NCBI GenBank assembly: GCA_028565715.1
Contig: JAOXYC010127776.1
Location: 1-13,765 of the forward strand
Length of the DNA: 13,765 nt
Direction: 5' to 3'
Source: Phoronis pallida
Lineage: Eukaryota > Phoronida > Phoronidae
The notes under the pieces were generated by a model, which made no database searches, was not told the DNA's origin, and saw only the letters and a program-made list of their open reading frames with translations. The translations under genes were made by a program, and so were the position numbers. Of this stretch, positions 1 to 13,765 are shown one piece after another (position 1 is the stretch's first letter; every line of letters starts with the position of its first letter).

Positions 1-326
1 TTAGTAACCAGCACACGCAATATCAAGCCATGAGAATTCGTCGACTGGGTTCAAGGTCATTTTGGCTAAATTCCTCCGGACCACTTCTTGAAACACGCTA
101 GTTGTTCACAATATTGTTGTTTTGAGCTGTTTTTTTGAGTGAGATGGCAGTTGATATTCAATGTTTAAAAACGATGAAGATCCGTATTGCATTGTCTTAA
201 TATTGAAATATAACATTTTCCTCTTTGTTAACGAAGACAGAAGTTTTAAATAAATAAAAAAAAACAGACTTGTCTATTTTACAACTTTAAAGTCTGTCCT
301 GAAGATTATCAATGATATTCTTACAG
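1..326 (+). other. Intron upstream of the first visible exon (partial)
   Basis: No GH31-like coding can be read here. In particular there is no WIDMNE-type nucleophile exon, although that motif must precede the exon starting at 327. The stretch ends with an acceptor TTCTTACAG at 318-326. Nothing else is recognised. Confidence 0.6.
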
Positions 327-10174
<9,848 letters not shown>

Positions 10175-10184
10175 CACTTCTGTA

Positions 10185-10190
10185 AATAAA
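10185..10190 (+). promoter_or_regulatory. Candidate polyadenylation signal (proximal)
   Basis: AATAAA lies only 11 bases after the stop codon. If used, the 3' UTR would be unusually short. Confidence 0.3.
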
Positions 10191-10373
10191 CATGCGTTGT
10201 GTAATGATACCGAAAGAACTACGGCAATGTCTACGGATTGGGATGTATATTTAATTTAAACTTTCACGTTTTTTTTATACTGTATACCATGAATCATGTG
10301 ATTGTAATTTTGAGTAAAAGAAATACAGAATGAAGCAGAAATGTTAATATTTCGAACTTAAAAAAGTGATTGT

Positions 10374-10379
10374 AATAAA
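10374..10379 (+). promoter_or_regulatory. Candidate polyadenylation signal (distal)
   Basis: AATAAA lies about 200 bases after the stop codon, with a modest GT-containing stretch (ATCTGTGG) downstream. This spacing is more usual than the proximal signal. Confidence 0.4.
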
Positions 10380-10700
10380 ACACTACGTCGAATGATCTGT
10401 GGATAATTTCACAATGCTAAGTAGCGATGGTGTGACATTAAAATTGCATGTTAACTGTAAATGCACGTGACGATTTTGCATTAAATTTGATGAGTTAACC
10501 TCTCATATTCAACTCTAGCCTCGATTGTTTAGGTTAATAGAGTAGTTGTCCCAAAGTCATCATGGCGAGTACAACTTAAAACGATATAAAAAGCATAACA
10601 AATGTAAGCCTCAAATGAGGACTGGTACCCATTAACACTGTATATTTACTCTAATGTTTTTGGTAGCAACAGTTGTTCTTGAAGGCAAGTTTTATTGTAG
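10380..10700. other. Downstream flank, no feature seen
   Basis: AT-rich sequence after the likely 3' end of the GH31 gene. No credible exon, RNA gene or repeat was recognised on either strand. Confidence 0.5.
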
Positions 10701-10835
10701 TCTTGGTTGCATCCATACAAGAGTCTAGGACGGACCGACTTACTTCTGCGATGATAATGAATTTACAAATTTTATATTGTGTTTTAATCTTGCCAACACT
10801 TGGAGTAGCCTACTCTTAAATGGATGCAACCAAGA
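10701..10835. mobile_element. Foldback / small MITE candidate, 135 bp
   Basis: TCTTGGTTGCATCCAT (10701-10716) is the exact reverse complement of 10820-10835. Pairing continues inward, with about three mismatches over a 25-nt arm (AAGAGT opposite ACTCTT). The interior is about 85 bp without coding. No clear flanking duplication was found. Confidence 0.55.
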
Positions 10836-11220
10836 TACACGGGATTCATTCAGGAAATATGAACGGACGCGCATTAAACTCAACCACAATAGCAAGTCGT
10901 GAGTTCAATGAACTCATTATAATACTAATTGCAACAATTTACATAATTATTGCAACACGGGAAGCTCATTTATCATAGTAGTCGAGTAAACAGAATAAGC
11001 ACCTTGCAAACGGACTTTACCTTCGGGTTTTTCTAAAGAATTGATATCTCAGCCAACTGTGCAGCAGATTCAGTTTGTAAGAATTCAGACATTGGGCAAT
11101 TTTTTGGACATTACAAAGTATAAAATGAAAGGTTTATATTTATGTGATAGAGTTCATTTTATTATGTTTAAAAATTAAAAAAAAAAGAAAAAAAGAATTT
11201 AGATAATGTAGAAAAATATT
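10836..11220. other. No gene seen
   Basis: AT-rich DNA on both strands. An A-rich run at 11177-11194 lies next to the tRNA-like segment and would be a T-run on the minus strand. Confidence 0.5.
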
Positions 11221-11297
11221 TGACTGATCCCGGATTTGAACTCGTGACATCCTGATTGTAGGTCTGATACTTTTACCTTCACACTAAACAGATTAGT
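11221..11297 (-). repeat. tRNA-like segment (decayed tRNA or tRNA-derived SINE head)
   Basis: On the minus strand there is an A-box-like TAGTGTGAAGG (11286-11276). The B-box-like GAGTTCAAATCC (11243-11232) starts 43 nt later, the normal internal-promoter spacing. A loop reading CCTACAA between them would give anticodon TAC. The anticodon, T and acceptor stems pair poorly, so it is not a functional tRNA. A T-run follows about 30-50 nt downstream on that strand. Confidence 0.5.
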
Positions 11298-11350
11298 TGA
11301 GATTGTACCCTTACTTTTGCTAGCTGTCTAATAGGTAGCTATTGCATCAT

Positions 11351-11488
11351 TGTCACATGTGTCTCTATGGTGAATTTAATTCGAGCTTGTTTTGTTTTGG
11401 GTTTCAACTTCCATTCTACGATAATAAAGACTTTACACTCCTGACGTGCGTTCAGTATTTGTCCATTCCACCAACGAACCCCGTTACA
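11351..11488 (+). mobile_element. Possible solo LTR or LTR fragment
   Basis: The stretch starts TGTCAC, holds AATAAAGACTTTACACTCCT (11423-11442) and ends CGAACCCCGTTACA. A TG...CA bracket around AATAAA is LTR-like. No target duplication or second copy is in the window, so this is weak. Confidence 0.25.
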
Positions 11489-12420
11489 TTTATTTGATTC
11501 ATCAATGTATTCTAGATTGTGAAAAATGTCCGCGCTACTCGCGTGTTTACTTTAACGTGATTTGCCCCGGGTTTCGCGCCATTATCAAACTATCCAAAAT
11601 ATCAACATAACCTATGACAAACGTTGAAATATGCAAACAAGTGAAGTTTTTGTTGTAAATTTTTCAATAATTCGACAAAATGAATAATAATTTTTCTTTT
11701 TAAAATGATTTATAAACATTATTTCAAAGTTTATTACTGGTGAAGACGTAGACTTCTTAAAAAAATGAGTCGTGATGCCTCAATTTTTTTCTTTAACGGC
11801 TCGCATCAAAATAAAGACCGTATATTGTTCTTTTAATTCTTTATTTTAAATATATTGTACGAACATTAATCACAACTTGGATTGCGATTTTGGAAATAAA
11901 GAAACAAAATGGCAACATCATGGTTTATTTCTGGTGGATTGGGTATTGGTCGACCGTTGAACCGGCTGCCTTCACCAGCAGTTTTCACCGTCGACTATTT
12001 TCGTTGAATATGTGTTTTGTTTTATTGCAGCGTTTATCACAATCACGGCCCAAACAGTTTTTCATTTCGTAGTTTAACTTTTTGAGAAAGTTTCTCTAAA
12101 TAAATTTGCCTTTGATGACACTGTACCCGCGTTACTTTCTCTAATCGGCCTGTATGCTATTGTAAATTGGAAATTGCTTGTCATCTTTTGGGAAACACAC
12201 TGCGGTTGAAATAAGAATGCTAACATTTGACCTCATTTACGGAATAGGAAAAGGAATCACATTACTTTCCTTCAATGTCATCGCTCTTTGTACATGCATG
12301 TACAACTTTTATTTGAACTGTTGTTCACCACCCGCTGTATCTGATCCAATATGTTCGCTTGGCAAAATCACCCTTTGCTAGAGCAATTTCTAATAAAAGT
12401 ATGAATTCTTTTTTTCTATA
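11489..12420. other. No gene seen; one short palindrome
   Basis: Short open frames at 11890-12072 and 12178-12381 show no recognisable protein pattern or splice context. The only structured item is an 18-bp perfect palindrome at 12288-12305 (TTGTACATGCATGTACAA). Confidence 0.45.
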
Positions 12421-12439
12421 AATAATTCTCTTCTTCGAA

Positions 12440-12610
12440 ATACTTGCCGCTGTCCGTCACTAACAATGGCTGCGTATAAGGATTTCGTTCCCTATATGAT
12501 CTCACCTCGCTTAGCGCAGCGGAGATTAGCGACGGATCCGTGTATTTGGCGAAGGCTAAATTCGGTGAGAAAATCGGGGGTTTTAAAAAATGGGTTTGGA
12601 TTTTAATTTT
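12440..12610. other. CpG-richer patch with short open frames on both strands
   Basis: This patch is visibly richer in CG than its surroundings (AGCGCAGCGGAGATTAGCG and neighbours). On the + strand AACAATGGC at 12462-12470 is a good translation-start context opening a 46-codon frame to TAA at 12606. On the minus strand a frame (12661-12416) crosses a clean donor GAG|GTGAGA near 12508. I cannot tell whether either is an exon, a promoter-proximal region or a repeat. Confidence 0.25.
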
Positions 12611-12691
12611 TTCTTTGGGTATTTTATGTTCAATAATACAACATCTTTTACATAAAAACACTTCAAACGTATTCTGTGCTACTTCTTTAAA

Positions 12692-12892
12692 TTAAAAAGC
12701 ACTCGTCTTCAGCAGTCCTAGACCTGCATGATTTCCAAGGTAATTTTTAAAGGCCAAATCAAGACCTTTTCCACTGCGACACACATCCACTAATTTGTCA
12801 GTGAACTGATTGGAAAAGGTTACGAGTAAGGCAGGATGGTTCAGTTGACTGAAAAAGTGACCATGAGCGGACAGGACGCTCTCAAGATCTTT
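12692..12892 (-). CDS. Protein-like terminal open segment, unknown (possible last exon or pseudogene)
   Basis: An uninterrupted minus-strand segment encodes 66 residues then TAA, including DLESVLSAHGHFFSQLNHPA, LLVTFSNQFTDKLVDVCRSG, KGLDLAFKNYLG and NHAGLGLLKTSAF. The composition (balanced, amphipathic, few low-complexity stretches) looks more like a real protein than the surrounding AT-rich frames. There is no ATG. An AAAAAG|AT acceptor would fit the frame but has a poor pyrimidine tract, and a stop lies just upstream. I do not recognise the family. It may be the last exon of a minus-strand gene, a pseudogene fragment, or chance. Confidence 0.35.
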   Translation of the reverse strand, partial: KDLESVLSAHGHFFSQLNHPALLVTFSNQFTDKLVDVCRSGKGLDLAFKNYLGNHAGLGLLKTSAF

Positions 12893-12934
12893 TTAATCTT
12901 CAAAACGTGACGTCTTTAATAACAGGGGAAATTT

Positions 12935-13200
12935 GGCGCCATTTTGGTTTATGCGAATGATGATATTAACGTAAGTTTACTCAACATTTCTTTTCCATAA
13001 CCCTTAAAACCCCAAATCTTCGATGAAATGTGATTTTCTCCGTCCTTCTCTTGATATAAACCTATAACAAGCTTGTCAACATTTAAAAATGCGGCCATTT
13101 TGGATTTATGCAAATTAAAAAAAATGCCCAAAGTTGACAATTCTGTAACCTTGCTGAAATCATCTTATAACCCATTGGGCTCAAGAATCTCTAAAAAAAC
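12935..13200. repeat. Diverged direct repeat, ~156-170-bp spacing
   Basis: GGCGCCATTTTGGTTTATGC (12935-12954) recurs as GCGGCCATTTTGGATTTATG (13091-13110), 156 bp later. ATAACCC recurs at 12997 and 13167 with AATCT downstream of both. It looks like two weakly conserved units of a tandem or dispersed repeat. Confidence 0.4.
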
Positions 13201-13765
13201 TGGAAGGTAAAGACTATTGCAAGGTCGGCTATTGGCCCTAATGGAGTATTTTCTCGACTATAGCACATTCGTCACAGACAAAGTTCTGTTCAAGTAAATT
13301 AAATGTTGAAAATATGTTCCATGCTTTATTCTGAATGAGAAGAACTTGCAAAACACATCCAATTAAATACATTTTGGTCTGTAAGCAACATGCGGGTTCA
13401 ATTTCAAAAATGTTTACAGTCATCCCGGTACCTGAAATTACGGTAAGGTGGTGGGGTAGTGGTTCGGGGTAAGGCCAATAAACCATATTTTTCAAATTTT
13501 AATGAGAAAGAAGTACGGCATTTTTTCTTTAAGCAGAGTTAGTTAATCATAGCCGATTAATTCACGAAGCAGCTCTTTCGTTCACAAAGTATAGACTATA
13601 TATGCTATTTTAAAGATATTTGCAACTATTTCTAAATGTTCTCTAGGATTACCATTATGCTACAAAAATCAGTTTTAGTGATAAAAATGTTTTTTTGAAA
13701 ACATTATTTTTGATATTTTGATCAAATCTGTGATGTCACTGGCACGCAATTCATAGCTAAACACA
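13201..13765. other. No gene seen
   Basis: AT-rich DNA without a recognised exon, RNA gene or element on either strand. The minus-strand open frame 13238-13495 shows no protein-like pattern or splice context. Confidence 0.45.

Noticed and set aside
12288-12305. 18-bp perfect palindrome TTGTACATGCATGTACAA
   Set aside because: It is isolated, with no adjacent gene or element boundary. It is reported only as sequence structure in the surrounding no-gene stretch.
12949-13140. 63-codon minus-strand frame
   Set aside because: It coincides with the diverged direct repeat and has no splice context or recognisable motif.

Overview
The window reads as animal (metazoan) nuclear DNA. It is AT-rich, has no bacterial-style operons, and carries one split gene with GT-AG introns, plus many decayed or non-autonomous transposons and microsatellites. 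The repeat types (a Helitron, long-TIR MITEs with TA target sites, and an element built around ~156-bp tandem repeats) fit a marine or freshwater invertebrate, with a lean towards a bivalve-like mollusc. That organism call is inference from repeat style, not proof.

The only confident gene is the 3' part of a glycoside hydrolase family 31 alpha-glucosidase on the + strand. I assembled 12 coding exons (<327..456, 957..1093, 1378..1412, 2560..2694, 3009..3157, 3607..3691, 4165..4224, 6031..6149, 9031..9119, 9415..9461, 9613..9771, 10106..10174). Together they encode 403 complete residues and a stop codon with the frame kept across every junction. The protein resembles a maltase-glucoamylase/sucrase-isomaltase catalytic domain from just after the nucleophile motif to the natural C-terminus. 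It includes the acid/base Asp (HWLGDN) and the substrate-binding TRS and RNHN motifs. The nucleophile motif (WIDMNE-type) and the N-terminal half lie upstream of the window.

The introns hold the most structured DNA. Intron 3 contains a complete 292-bp non-autonomous Helitron (minus strand, TC...CTAG ends, inserted between A and T). Introns 7 and 8 each contain a copy of one MITE family with ~80-bp imperfect terminal inverted repeats and TA target duplications. Each MITE was later invaded by a different element. The first received a short LINE/SINE 3' tail. The second received a 1.7-kb element made of a terminal hairpin, a GGC-rich tract and about 8.5 copies of a 156-bp tandem repeat. Each MITE shows the uninterrupted site of the other's insertion. 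Intron 7 also has a ~220-bp GAT-type microsatellite. Intron 6 ends with a LINE/SINE tail and (ATA)n, intron 5 carries a possible Penelope/hammerhead-like remnant, and intron 1 has a decayed partial copy of the neighbouring exon.

From 10175 to the end there is no confident gene. I see candidate polyadenylation signals, a 135-bp foldback, a tRNA-like minus-strand segment, a possible LTR end, a protein-like 66-codon minus-strand open segment of unknown identity, a small CpG-richer patch, and weak direct repeats.
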